Shown here: positions 15,539-22,150 of the stretch, one piece after another | How the letters are laid out: the number at the start of each line of letters is the position of its first letter | Position numbering within the stretch: position 1 is the stretch's first letter | Made by a program: the position numbers and the translations under genes | Notes under the pieces: generated by a model | What the model was told of the DNA's origin: nothing | The model's database searches: none | Seen by the model: only the letters and a program-made list of their open reading frames with translations | Source of the DNA: an uncultured Bacteroidales bacterium | Lineage (GTDB): Bacteria > Bacteroidota > Bacteroidia > Bacteroidales > UBA3663 | Assembly (NCBI GenBank): GCA_905236195.1 | Contig: CAJOOX010000028.1 | Coordinates: 1-30,256, forward strand | Direction of reading: 5' to 3' | Length of the DNA: 30,256 bases

Positions 15539-18500
15539 ATGTTCAGTTTGATCTTTACGTTGATAGCGCTTTCCCATCTTACGGTCGAGAACCGGCAGGA
15601 GCCGTTGGGACTCGATACGGAGGTGCCCCGTTTTTCGTGGACAATTGAAAGTGACAAGAACGATGTTCAGCAGACAGAATATATGATTGAGGTGGCTTCC
15701 TGTCGGGAGAAACTGCAAAAGGGGGAAGCCGACCTTTGGAAGATTGTAAAAGCTTCATCGGATAACGTTTTGGTTCCTTATGCGGGAAAACGGCTGAATC
15801 CCAATCAACGCTGCTTCTGGAGAGTCAAGGTCGCTACCACCAAAGGCCAAAGCAACTGGTCTGAACCTCAGGAATGGGGGATGGGGCTCCTTTCTGAGGC
15901 TAACTGGAAAGGGAACTGGATCGGGTTGGAGCAGGCAATGCCTTGGGATCGCGAGGACAGTCACAGCAGGCTTTCTGCCCGTTACTACCGCACGGAATTC
16001 CCGACGCAACGGAAGGTGACACGTGCTACCCTGCATATCTGCGGCCTCGGTCTCTTCGAGGCGTACGTCAACGGAAACAAGGTGAGCGATGATGTTTTGA
16101 CACCTGCACCGACGGATTACCGTAAGACGCAGATCTACAATTCCTACGATGTGACATCTTTGCTCAAGGATTCCCTCAACTGTTTGGCTGTGACTGTCTC
16201 CAACGGCCGATACTACACCATGCAGCAGAATCACAAGCCGCACAAGGTCAACACGTTCGGTTATCCCACCCTCAGGGCCAACCTCATTCTGGAATATGCC
16301 GACGGAAAGACTGAAACCATAGCGACCAATTATAAAAACTGGCGTATGACGGCCGACGGAATGATCAGAAGCGCCAACGAGTATGACGGCGAGGTGTATG
16401 ATGCACGTCTGGAGGCTGCGTTCAACGGGTGGACCCTCCCCGGATTCGATGACAGCAACTGGCCTTTGGCCGAACGCGCCCGGCTCCAAACCGGGGAGAT
16501 GAAAGGTAATCTTACTCCCCCGATGCGTGTGAAACAGACATTGCGCCCTGTCTCGATGGAAAGAATTGGGGACAACGGCTCCCGTGTCATTATCGATTTC
16601 GGACAGAACGTGGCCGGATGGGTGCGTATGCGTGTGCCGGCAAGAAACGCCGGGGATACGGTAACGGTGCGTTATGCTGAAAAACTGCAGGATAACGGTG
16701 AACTTTATGTCGCCAATTTGAGAAACGCGGAATCAACCGACCGCTACATCTGTTCCGGAAAGGACACCGGCACCTGGGCTCCGCGTTTTGTCTATCACGG
16801 TTTTCGTTATGTCGAGGTGGATAATTATCCGGATGCCAAGTTTGCGGATTTCCGAGCCGAGGTAGTGACCGACTACATGGACGATCTGGGTTTGTTCGAA
16901 TCGCCAAATGACCTGCTCAATAAGATTTGCAGGGCCGCTTATTGGGGAATTGTCGACAACTACAAGGGTATGCCCACCGACTGCCCACAGCGTGACGAAC
17001 GACAGCCCTGGCTTGGAGACCGGGCCATGGGTTGCCTGGGCGAGAGTTATCTGGTCGATAATCATCTGCTCTATGCCAAATGGCTGCGCGATATTGAGGA
17101 GTCCATGCGTTCAGACGGCGCTCTTTCAGATGTTGCTCCAACGTTTTGGAACTACTATTCCGACAATGTTTCCTGGCCTTCGGTCTTTGTTTTCGGTGCC
17201 GGGATGCTCTATAACCAGTTTGGCGACTCGCGTCCCATCCTACAGCATTATGCTGCCATGAAGAAATGGCTGCTTCATTTCGGGGAATACAAACGTACGG
17301 GAGAGGGCCTCATCCGTGCCGATAAATATGGAGACTGGTGTGTTCCGCCCGAATCTCCGGAACTCATCCACAGCAAGGATCCGGCCCGCGTGACCGACGG
17401 GGTGCTTATCGGTTCGGCCTACTATTATCATCTGCTCGGCAAACTCAAGGCTTTTGCAGTCATAGCCGGACATGAGGCTGATACCATTGTCTACAATCGG
17501 GAACGTCAGTCGCTACTCGAAGCTTTCAACCGCAAGTATCTGCATGTCAGTCGCGGAACTTCCCACCAACCGGAACACATGCTCTATCCTGACAGCATCT
17601 TCTACGACAACAATACGGTTACGGCTAACCTCCTGCCTTTGGCTTTCGATATGGTGCCCGACAGTGTCGAACAGGATGTCGCCCGCCAGGTTTATGCAAA
17701 GATTCTGCTCCAGCAGGTGGACCGGAACGGTTCGTTGTCTGGGGTCAATCCCGGACATTTGTGCTGTGGCGTTATTGGAATTCAATGGCTCATGCGTGAA
17801 CTCTCCAACCGGGGGCGTAACGATATTGCCTATATGCTGGCCATTCAGGATACCTATCCTTCCTGGGGTTATATGATCAGGCGGGGAGCTACTACTGTCT
17901 GGGAACTGTGGAATGGAGACACAGCCAATCCGGCCATGAATTCTGCCAATCATGTCATGTTGCTGGGCGATTTCCTCCCTTGGCTTTATGAATGTTTGGG
18001 CGGCCTGAAGAGCACCTCTCCCGGATGGAAGTCTTTCCGTCTGGCTCCGGCTTTCGGCCTCGACGAACTGCCTTGGCTCAACGTCTCCTATCGTACGCCT
18101 TACGGACGGATTGTTTCCTGTTGGAAGAAGTCGGGCGGACGCCTCTTCTGGCATGTGGAGATTCCCTGCAACACGACGGCAACACTCGCCATGCCCGACG
18201 GAACGACCGTTGAGAAAAGGAGCGGTTCCTATGACTTCGATGTAAAGATCCCTGCAGGTGGAAACGACCGGGTAGAGATTCTCCGCAACGAACTGCTGTT
18301 TGATCCCGTTTCGGTCAACCGCACCGAAAACCATAAGCTGCCCGCTCCTTCAGTTCATGCCGCCACTATGGTAGAACTGCCCGGAGGTGATCTTTTGGCT
18401 GCCTATTTCGGCGGGGATTGGGAAAGTGCCCCAAATGTATGCATCTATACCCAGCGGTTCCACAAGGGCAAATGGTCGGCTCCGCAGATGGCAGTTGACG

Positions 18501-19279
18501 GTGTCCTCAACGATACGCTCCGCAAGGCATGCTACAATCCTGTGCTCTTCCAGGTGCCAGGAGGAGACCTTTTGCTTTTCTTTAAGATAGGACGCAACGT
18601 CAAGGATTGGACAGGTTATGTGGTTCGTTCCAAAAACGGTGGAAAGACTTGGAGCAGCAAAGAAAAGGGTGTGCTGCCCGACAGCTTGCTGGGCGCAATC
18701 AAAAACAAGCCGCTCTGGCGTGAAGGCAAGATTCTGTCTCCTTCGAGCAAAGAAGCCGGCGGTTGGCGTAGTTATATAGAAGTGTCCGAAGACAAGGGGC
18801 ACACATGGAGGCTGGTCGGTCCCGTGCCTCAGGCCAAGGGCATAGGCTCCATCCAACCTACGCTCCTGGAACATCCTGACGGAAGGCTTCAGATGATTTG
18901 CCGCACCCGTACTGAGAACCTTCGCCTTGTGACGTCGTGGAGCAGCGACGGGGGAGAGACCTGGTCGCCCATGGAGTATCTCGACGTGCCCAGCAACAAC
19001 TCGGGTGTGGATGCTGTTACGCTCGATAGCGGAAAACGTTTTCTGTTGGTCCACAATCCGACCCACAAGGTCCCCGGTCCGACCAAACCGCTCCGCAATC
19101 CGCTTGTGGTGTCCGAGTCGGAGAACGGTTTGCAATGGAGTCCGCTCATCACCCTCGAGGACAGTCCTGTCAATCAGTACTCCTATCCGTCGGCTATTGT
19201 CGCCTCCGACGGTACGGTCCATTTCATCTATACATGGCGGCGTCAGTCTGTCAAACACATTCAACTCAAATTTAAATAA
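15539..19279 (+). CDS. GH78 alpha-L-rhamnosidase fused to a BNR/Asp-box (sialidase-fold) domain
   Basis: A 1246-residue two-part enzyme. Residues about 13-910 form a complete GH78 rhamnosidase: N-terminal HLTVENRQEPLGLDTEVPRF, Ig-like and beta-sandwich domains, (alpha/alpha)6 barrel with MPTDCPQRDERQPWLGD and TTVWELWNGD, then a C-terminal beta-sandwich. By family comparison Glu487 (general acid) and Glu789 (general base) are the catalytic candidates. From about residue 930 a BNR beta-propeller follows: HAATMVELPGGDLLAAYFGG, three Asp boxes (SKNGGKTW 1031, SEDKGHTW 1083, SSDGGETW 1135, each 52 residues apart) and a degenerate fourth near 1192. No (F/Y)RIP arginine motif of true sialidases is seen, so the second activity is unassigned. 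The hydrophobic start MFSLIFTLIALS may be a short signal peptide. It likely trims rhamnose from pectin- or arabinogalactan-type glycans. No SusC/SusD pair is nearby. Confidence 0.92.
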   Translation: MFSLIFTLIALSHLTVENRQEPLGLDTEVPRFSWTIESDKNDVQQTEYMIEVASCREKLQKGEADLWKIVKASSDNVLVPYAGKRLNPNQRCFWRVKVATTKGQSNWSEPQEWGMGLLSEANWKGNWIGLEQAMPWDREDSHSRLSARYYRTEFPTQRKVTRATLHICGLGLFEAYVNGNKVSDDVLTPAPTDYRKTQIYNSYDVTSLLKDSLNCLAVTVSNGRYYTMQQNHKPHKVNTFGYPTLRANLILEYADGKTETIATNYKNWRMTADGMIRSANEYDGEVYDARLEAAFNGWTLPGFDDSNWPLAERARLQTGEMKGNLTPPMRVKQTLRPVSMERIGDNGSRVIIDFGQNVAGWVRMRVPARNAGDTVTVRYAEKLQDNGELYVANLRNAESTDRYICSGKDTGTWAPRFVYHGFRYVEVDNYPDAKFADFRAEVVTDYMDDLGLFESPNDLLNKICRAAYWGIVDNYKGMPTDCPQRDERQPWLGDRAMGCLGESYLVDNHLLYAKWLRDIEESMRSDGALSDVAPTFWNYYSDNVSWPSVFVFGAGMLYNQFGDSRPILQHYAAMKKWLLHFGEYKRTGEGLIRADKYGDWCVPPESPELIHSKDPARVTDGVLIGSAYYYHLLGKLKAFAVIAGHEADTIVYNRERQSLLEAFNRKYLHVSRGTSHQPEHMLYPDSIFYDNNTVTANLLPLAFDMVPDSVEQDVARQVYAKILLQQVDRNGSLSGVNPGHLCCGVIGIQWLMRELSNRGRNDIAYMLAIQDTYPSWGYMIRRGATTVWELWNGDTANPAMNSANHVMLLGDFLPWLYECLGGLKSTSPGWKSFRLAPAFGLDELPWLNVSYRTPYGRIVSCWKKSGGRLFWHVEIPCNTTATLAMPDGTTVEKRSGSYDFDVKIPAGGNDRVEILRNELLFDPVSVNRTENHKLPAPSVHAATMVELPGGDLLAAYFGGDWESAPNVCIYTQRFHKGKWSAPQMAVDGVLNDTLRKACYNPVLFQVPGGDLLLFFKIGRNVKDWTGYVVRSKNGGKTWSSKEKGVLPDSLLGAIKNKPLWREGKILSPSSKEAGGWRSYIEVSEDKGHTWRLVGPVPQAKGIGSIQPTLLEHPDGRLQMICRTRTENLRLVTSWSSDGGETWSPMEYLDVPSNNSGVDAVTLDSGKRFLLVHNPTHKVPGPTKPLRNPLVVSESENGLQWSPLITLEDSPVNQYSYPSAIVASDGTVHFIYTWRRQSVKHIQLKFK

Positions 19280-19282
19280 ACA

Positions 19283-20221
19283 ATGAAAAAAAATTTGCTT
19301 TTCGCAGCAGCCTTCGTAGCCGTATCAGCTACCGCTGCAGAATCGGCTGACAGTGTCAGCAACTGGACGCGTTTCGGAAATGCGTCCCTTCAGTTCACCC
19401 AGGGTTATGTTTCCAAGAACTGGTACAAGGGCGGTGAATCCAATATGGCACTTATTGCCACAGGTGAGTACAATGCCAACTGGAAGAAGAACCGCTGGGC
19501 TTGGGACAATAAGTTTGAAGCCAAACTGGGTTATGTGACCACCCGTTCTGACGAATTCCACAACTACATGACCAATCAGGACCTTCTTAAACTGACGTCC
19601 AAATTGGGTTATCAGGCCACTAAACATTGGTACTACACGGCTCAGGTCATCGGCCAGACTCAGTTCTGCCCCGGCTATAAGACCAACACGGAGGGTGAGT
19701 TCTCCAAATTCTTCTCGCCTGCCTATCTGACTCTCTCGTTAGGTATGGACTACAAGTACGAGAAGGAGGACTACCTCAAGTTCTCGGCCTTTATCTCGCC
19801 AGCATCCTACAATCTCAAGTATGTCAACGACCCCTTGCGTAACTTCGATGCTGCCGGAGATCCCCACAGAGGCAAGATAGATGGAACGCAGTTCGGTCTG
19901 CCCGCCGGCGAATTCAATACTTATGGTCTCGGTGCCTCGGCCAACTGCAACCTCTATTGGAAGCTTTGCAAGTATGTGACCTGGACTTCCAATGCCACCT
20001 GGTTCTCACCCCTCTATGGTGTGAAGAAGAACAACACGGGCGGCTTCACCGAAATCATGTGGGAGAACACCTTCGACATGCCTCTCAACAAGTATTTCTC
20101 GACGAAGCTCTACACTTGTCTCCGTTTCGACGACTCGGTAGGTCCCGCCAACAAGGGTGAGGGCTGGGGTTATTTCCAGTTCTCTGAGCTCCTCAGTTTC
20201 GGTCTCAGCTACGCATTTTGA
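19283..20221 (+). CDS. DUF3078 domain-containing outer-membrane protein
   Basis: A 312-residue exported protein. A signal peptide (about 1-19, ending TAA) precedes an all-beta region with many aromatic residues. WTRFGNASLQFTQGYVSKNW, YKGGESNMALIATGEYNANW and KLTSKLGYQATKHWYYTAQV match DUF3078, a Bacteroidetes family predicted to be outer-membrane barrels. The C-terminal residue is phenylalanine (LSYAF), as in OMPs recognised by the BAM machinery. It begins 3 bases after the GH78 gene stop, so the two are probably co-transcribed and may both be envelope-located, but a direct functional link is only a guess. Confidence 0.88.
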   Translation: MKKNLLFAAAFVAVSATAAESADSVSNWTRFGNASLQFTQGYVSKNWYKGGESNMALIATGEYNANWKKNRWAWDNKFEAKLGYVTTRSDEFHNYMTNQDLLKLTSKLGYQATKHWYYTAQVIGQTQFCPGYKTNTEGEFSKFFSPAYLTLSLGMDYKYEKEDYLKFSAFISPASYNLKYVNDPLRNFDAAGDPHRGKIDGTQFGLPAGEFNTYGLGASANCNLYWKLCKYVTWTSNATWFSPLYGVKKNNTGGFTEIMWENTFDMPLNKYFSTKLYTCLRFDDSVGPANKGEGWGYFQFSELLSFGLSYAF

Positions 20222-20285
20222 TTTAAATCGGACTGATTCTTTTGCTTCTGATTGGTAAAGAATCGGTACATTTTCGTAGAATAAT

Positions 20286-20305
20286 AACCGTTTTTGTCGG
20301 TTTTT
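20286..20305 (+). terminator. Weak terminator-like hairpin after DUF3078 gene
   Basis: AACCG (20286-20290), a 7-base T-rich loop and CGGTT (20298-20302) followed by TTT. The stem is only 5 bp, so efficiency is uncertain. Further inverted repeats follow at 20316-20351 (AACAGC/GCTGTT and GCATTTTT/AAAAATGC), which compete for the same bases. Confidence 0.4.
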
Positions 20306-20368
20306 AAGTGTTAAAAACAGCATTTTTGCCACCTAAAGCTGTTAAAAATGCAGTTTTGTGCACAAAAA

Positions 20369-20400
20369 TTTGGTAGTTTCGGATTTTTGCACTATCTTTG
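20369..20400 (+). promoter_or_regulatory. Promoter of the structured leader ahead of the metallophosphoesterase gene
   Basis: TTTG (20369-20372), a 20-bp spacer and TATCTTTG (20393-20400) match the Bacteroidetes consensus exactly. Predicted start near 20407, giving an unusually long leader of about 227 bases before the metallophosphoesterase ATG, or a separate short RNA. Confidence 0.75.
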
Positions 20401-20431
20401 CATCGTGAGTAATTCCACAAAACTTCATAAA

Positions 20432-20482
20432 ATGAGAGAAAGGATGGGCTATGTCGGGAGACAAAGCCCATTCGACTTTTAA
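20432..20482 (+). CDS. Possible 16-residue leader peptide
   Basis: An ATG about 25 bases after the predicted transcription start opens a 16-codon frame, MRERMGYVGRQSPFDF, ending in TAA. The frame overlaps almost exactly with the hairpin at 20442-20473, and the palindromic element begins 8 bases after its stop. The arrangement is like a leader peptide or small protein, but such a short frame can occur by chance and I do not recognise the peptide. Low confidence as a real gene. Confidence 0.25.
   Translation: MRERMGYVGRQSPFDF
20442..20473 (+). ncRNA. Strong hairpin in leader RNA, GNRA tetraloop
   Basis: Arms GGATGGGCT (20442-20450) and AGCCCATTC (20465-20473) pair over 9 bp (one G-U). An A-A mismatch and an inner TGTC/GACA stem follow, closed by the tetraloop GGGA (20456-20459). 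The geometry suggests a folded RNA element in the leader; no known riboswitch class is recognised, and no strong T run follows, so it is not a typical terminator. Confidence 0.45.
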
Positions 20483-20490
20483 GAGATCCA

Positions 20491-20570
20491 AAATCCTCCC
20501 TCGCCGGCTTTGCCGCCGCCCCCTTTGTGGGGGAGAACCCTCTTCGAAAGGAGGGGGTTCGGTGCGGTAC
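20491..20570. repeat. GC-rich palindromic intergenic element
   Basis: A C-rich then G-rich segment very unlike its A/T-rich surroundings. It contains hairpin CCCCC-TTTGT-GGGGG (20519-20533) and an 11-bp hairpin GAACCCTCTTC / GGAGGGGGTTC (two G-U pairs) with loop GAAA (20535-20560). Flanking CCGC (20513-20516) and GCGG (20564-20567) could close both into a three-way junction. Such elements often occur in many copies between genes; copy number cannot be judged from this window. Confidence 0.55.
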
Positions 20571-20580
20571 AATTTATTTC

Positions 20581-20630
20581 TAAAGTCTATAGTCTAAAGT
20601 CTGTAGTCCAAATATCTAAAGTCAAATAGC
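20581..20630 (+). repeat. 14-bp tandem repeat upstream of metallophosphoesterase gene
   Basis: TAAAGTCTATAGTC (20581-20594) and TAAAGTCTGTAGTC (20595-20608) differ at one base. A partial third copy TAAAGTCAAATAGC (20617-20630) ends 3 bases before the ATG, so the repeat occupies the translation-initiation region. Confidence 0.6.
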
Positions 20631-20633
20631 TCT

Positions 20634-21677
20634 ATGAACCGACTTGTTTTCTGGATTTTAATCCTGCTCCTCACGATTCTGCTGCTTGCCGCAGTTATCG
20701 CCCTTATCAATCTGCTGTTGTGGCTGCTCTTCCGCAAGGTGGCTGAACCGCATGTCATCCACCGGCTCTGGTGGGCCGTTGACCTCGCTCTGGTCTTGGG
20801 TCTGGCGGGAGTGTTGGCCTACGGGCATTGGGTGACCCGCTTTGGTATTGATGTCAATAGGGTGGAGGTGAAGTCTGCGAATCTTCCTGCAAGTTTCGAT
20901 GGTTTCCGCATTGTACAGATCTCTGACTTTCATATCGACAGCTTTGATGCCGGTGATGACGATGCCTTTATGGACCGTCTGGCCGATACCGTTATGTCGC
21001 TCCGTCCCGACATTGTCTGCTTCACGGGAGACCTGGTCACCATGCAGGCAGCACAGGCTGATCCATGGGTGGAGAAACTGCGGAAGTTTGCAGTACGTGT
21101 TGACTCCGGCACAGGTGACTCTCAGCCTCTTTGCTATGCCATCATGGGCAACCACGATTATGCCGATTACCCGCGGTACTTCACGCCCCGTCAACGGATT
21201 GAAGACCGCCGGCGCTTACACCATATTATATATAGTGCGGGCTGGCAGTTGCTTGACAATTGTCACACCGTTCTGCGCCGGGGTGGGGATTCCATTCTGC
21301 TGGCCGGAGTGGGCAATATCGGAGAACCTCCATTCACAGTTTATGGCAATCTGCAACATGCCCTGAGCCAAAATATTGATTCAGCTGGTTCTGGCATAGC
21401 CGTTCCCGCTTTTAAAATACTGCTCTCCCACAACCCCCGCCATTGGCGTCAGGAGGTGATCGATGCCGGTATAGACCTGATGCTGGCAGGCCACACCCAC
21501 GCCATGCAAATCCGCATAGGCGACTGGTCGCCTGTCAAATACCGTTATCCGGAGTGGGGAGGACTCTACAGCGAGGGTGAACAATACCTCTATGTCAACA
21601 CTGGTATCGGATGCACCGGTTGGAGGGTGAGGGTCGGTGTGCCGCCCGAAGTGACCCTCATCCAGCTCCGCCGATAG
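20634..21677 (+). CDS. Membrane-anchored metallophosphoesterase
   Basis: A 347-residue calcineurin-like phosphoesterase. Two N-terminal membrane segments (about 5-33 and 45-64) anchor it. The metal-binding motifs are in order: ISDFHID (Asp98, His100), CFTGDLV, IMGNHDYAD, LLSHNP and LAGHTHAMQIRIG. This matches the YkuE/YaeI-type group, some of which act on lipid-linked phosphoesters (for example UDP-2,3-diacylglucosamine hydrolysis), but the substrate cannot be assigned here. The gene is preceded by a 227-base structured leader and followed by a long hairpin (21691-21725). Confidence 0.9.
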   Translation: MNRLVFWILILLLTILLLAAVIALINLLLWLLFRKVAEPHVIHRLWWAVDLALVLGLAGVLAYGHWVTRFGIDVNRVEVKSANLPASFDGFRIVQISDFHIDSFDAGDDDAFMDRLADTVMSLRPDIVCFTGDLVTMQAAQADPWVEKLRKFAVRVDSGTGDSQPLCYAIMGNHDYADYPRYFTPRQRIEDRRRLHHIIYSAGWQLLDNCHTVLRRGGDSILLAGVGNIGEPPFTVYGNLQHALSQNIDSAGSGIAVPAFKILLSHNPRHWRQEVIDAGIDLMLAGHTHAMQIRIGDWSPVKYRYPEWGGLYSEGEQYLYVNTGIGCTGWRVRVGVPPEVTLIQLRR

Positions 21678-21690
21678 CCTGTTTCTCAAA

Positions 21691-21725
21691 GACAAAATGT
21701 CTGCCTTCGGGGCGGACATTTTGTC
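21691..21725 (+). terminator. Long hairpin terminator between metallophosphoesterase and groES
   Basis: Arms GACAAAATGTCTGCC (21691-21705) and GGCGGACATTTTGTC (21711-21725) pair over 15 bp with one G-U and a 5-base loop TTCGG. There is no long T run directly after it, but the stem is long and lies 14 bases after the upstream stop. It likely isolates the groESL unit from upstream transcription. Confidence 0.6.
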
Positions 21726-21748
21726 ATTCCAGAGGAGGTAATTGCCTT

Positions 21749-21764
21749 TGGCACGCTTTTTGCA
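21749..21764 (+). promoter_or_regulatory. Sigma-54 (RpoN)-type -24/-12 promoter upstream of groES
   Basis: TGGCACG (21749-21755), 4 bases, TTGCA (21760-21764) match the sigma-54 consensus TGGCACG-N4-TTGCW without mismatch, and the GG and GC pairs are 12 bp apart as required. Predicted start near 21775, about 63 bases before the groES ATG. No CIRCE-like inverted repeat and no TAnnTTTG box is seen here. The match could still be chance; activity would need an enhancer-binding activator. Confidence 0.6.
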
Positions 21765-21773
21765 AGGCGATAA

Positions 21774-21790
21774 GCGGCGACTTTTGCCGC
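21774..21790 (+). other. Stem-loop at predicted 5' end of groESL mRNA
   Basis: GCGGC (21774-21778), a 7-base loop GACTTTT and GCCGC (21786-21790). It begins at the predicted sigma-54 start site and could protect the transcript's 5' end. The remaining leader is A-rich and unstructured. Confidence 0.35.
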
Positions 21791-21837
21791 CACAGCAAAT
21801 GTCTTAATTAATAACCAAACAATAAAAATTCAAAATT

Positions 21838-22110
21838 ATGAAGATTCAACCGCTTGCAGATCGTGTACTGGTAGAACCGGCACCCGCTGAAGAAAAGACC
21901 GTCGGTGGTATTATCATCCCCGACACCGCTAAAGAGAAGCCCCTCAAGGGCACAGTAATTGCCACAGGCAACGGAACCAAGGACGAAACGATGGTTCTCA
22001 AGGCTGGTGACACAGTTCTTTATGGCAAATATTCCGGACAGGAAATCGAGTTCGAGGGCAAGAAGTACCTCATGATGCGTCAGAGCGACGTTATGGCAGT
22101 ACTGGCTTAA
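21838..22110 (+). CDS. groES: Co-chaperonin GroES
   Basis: A 90-residue Cpn10. The start KIQPLADRVLVEPAPAEEKT, the mobile loop KTVGGIIIPDTAKEKPLKG, then VIATGNG, VLKAGDTVLYGKYSG and EFEGKKYLMMRQSDVMAVL are classical. The heptameric lid caps GroEL during ATP-driven protein folding in the cytosol. It is followed by groEL after 40 bases, forming the standard bicistronic operon. See the promoter at 21749 for its unusual control. Confidence 0.98.
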   Translation: MKIQPLADRVLVEPAPAEEKTVGGIIIPDTAKEKPLKGTVIATGNGTKDETMVLKAGDTVLYGKYSGQEIEFEGKKYLMMRQSDVMAVLA

Positions 22111-22150
22111 ACTACGGACGATAAACTCCATTATAAATAATATTACAACT

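Larger units (their letters stand above)
20222..20633. other. 412-bp stretch without a long gene
   Basis: It holds, in order: terminator-like inverted repeats after the DUF3078 gene (20286-20351), a strong plus-strand promoter (20369-20400), a 16-codon ORF coinciding with a GNRA-capped hairpin (20432-20482), a GC-rich palindromic element (20491-20570) and a 14-bp tandem repeat (20581-20630) reaching almost to the metallophosphoesterase start. A 76-codon minus-strand reading frame here (20342-20572) crosses the palindromes and is probably not a gene. Confidence 0.7.

Noticed and set aside
20342..20572. 76-codon minus-strand frame in the intergenic region
   Set aside because: It reads through palindromes and the antisense of a promoter, has no visible promoter or family resemblance, and is more likely non-coding.
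21733..21739. AGGAGGT, a strong Shine-Dalgarno-like sequence
   Set aside because: No start codon lies at a suitable distance and the predicted groESL transcript begins downstream of it.
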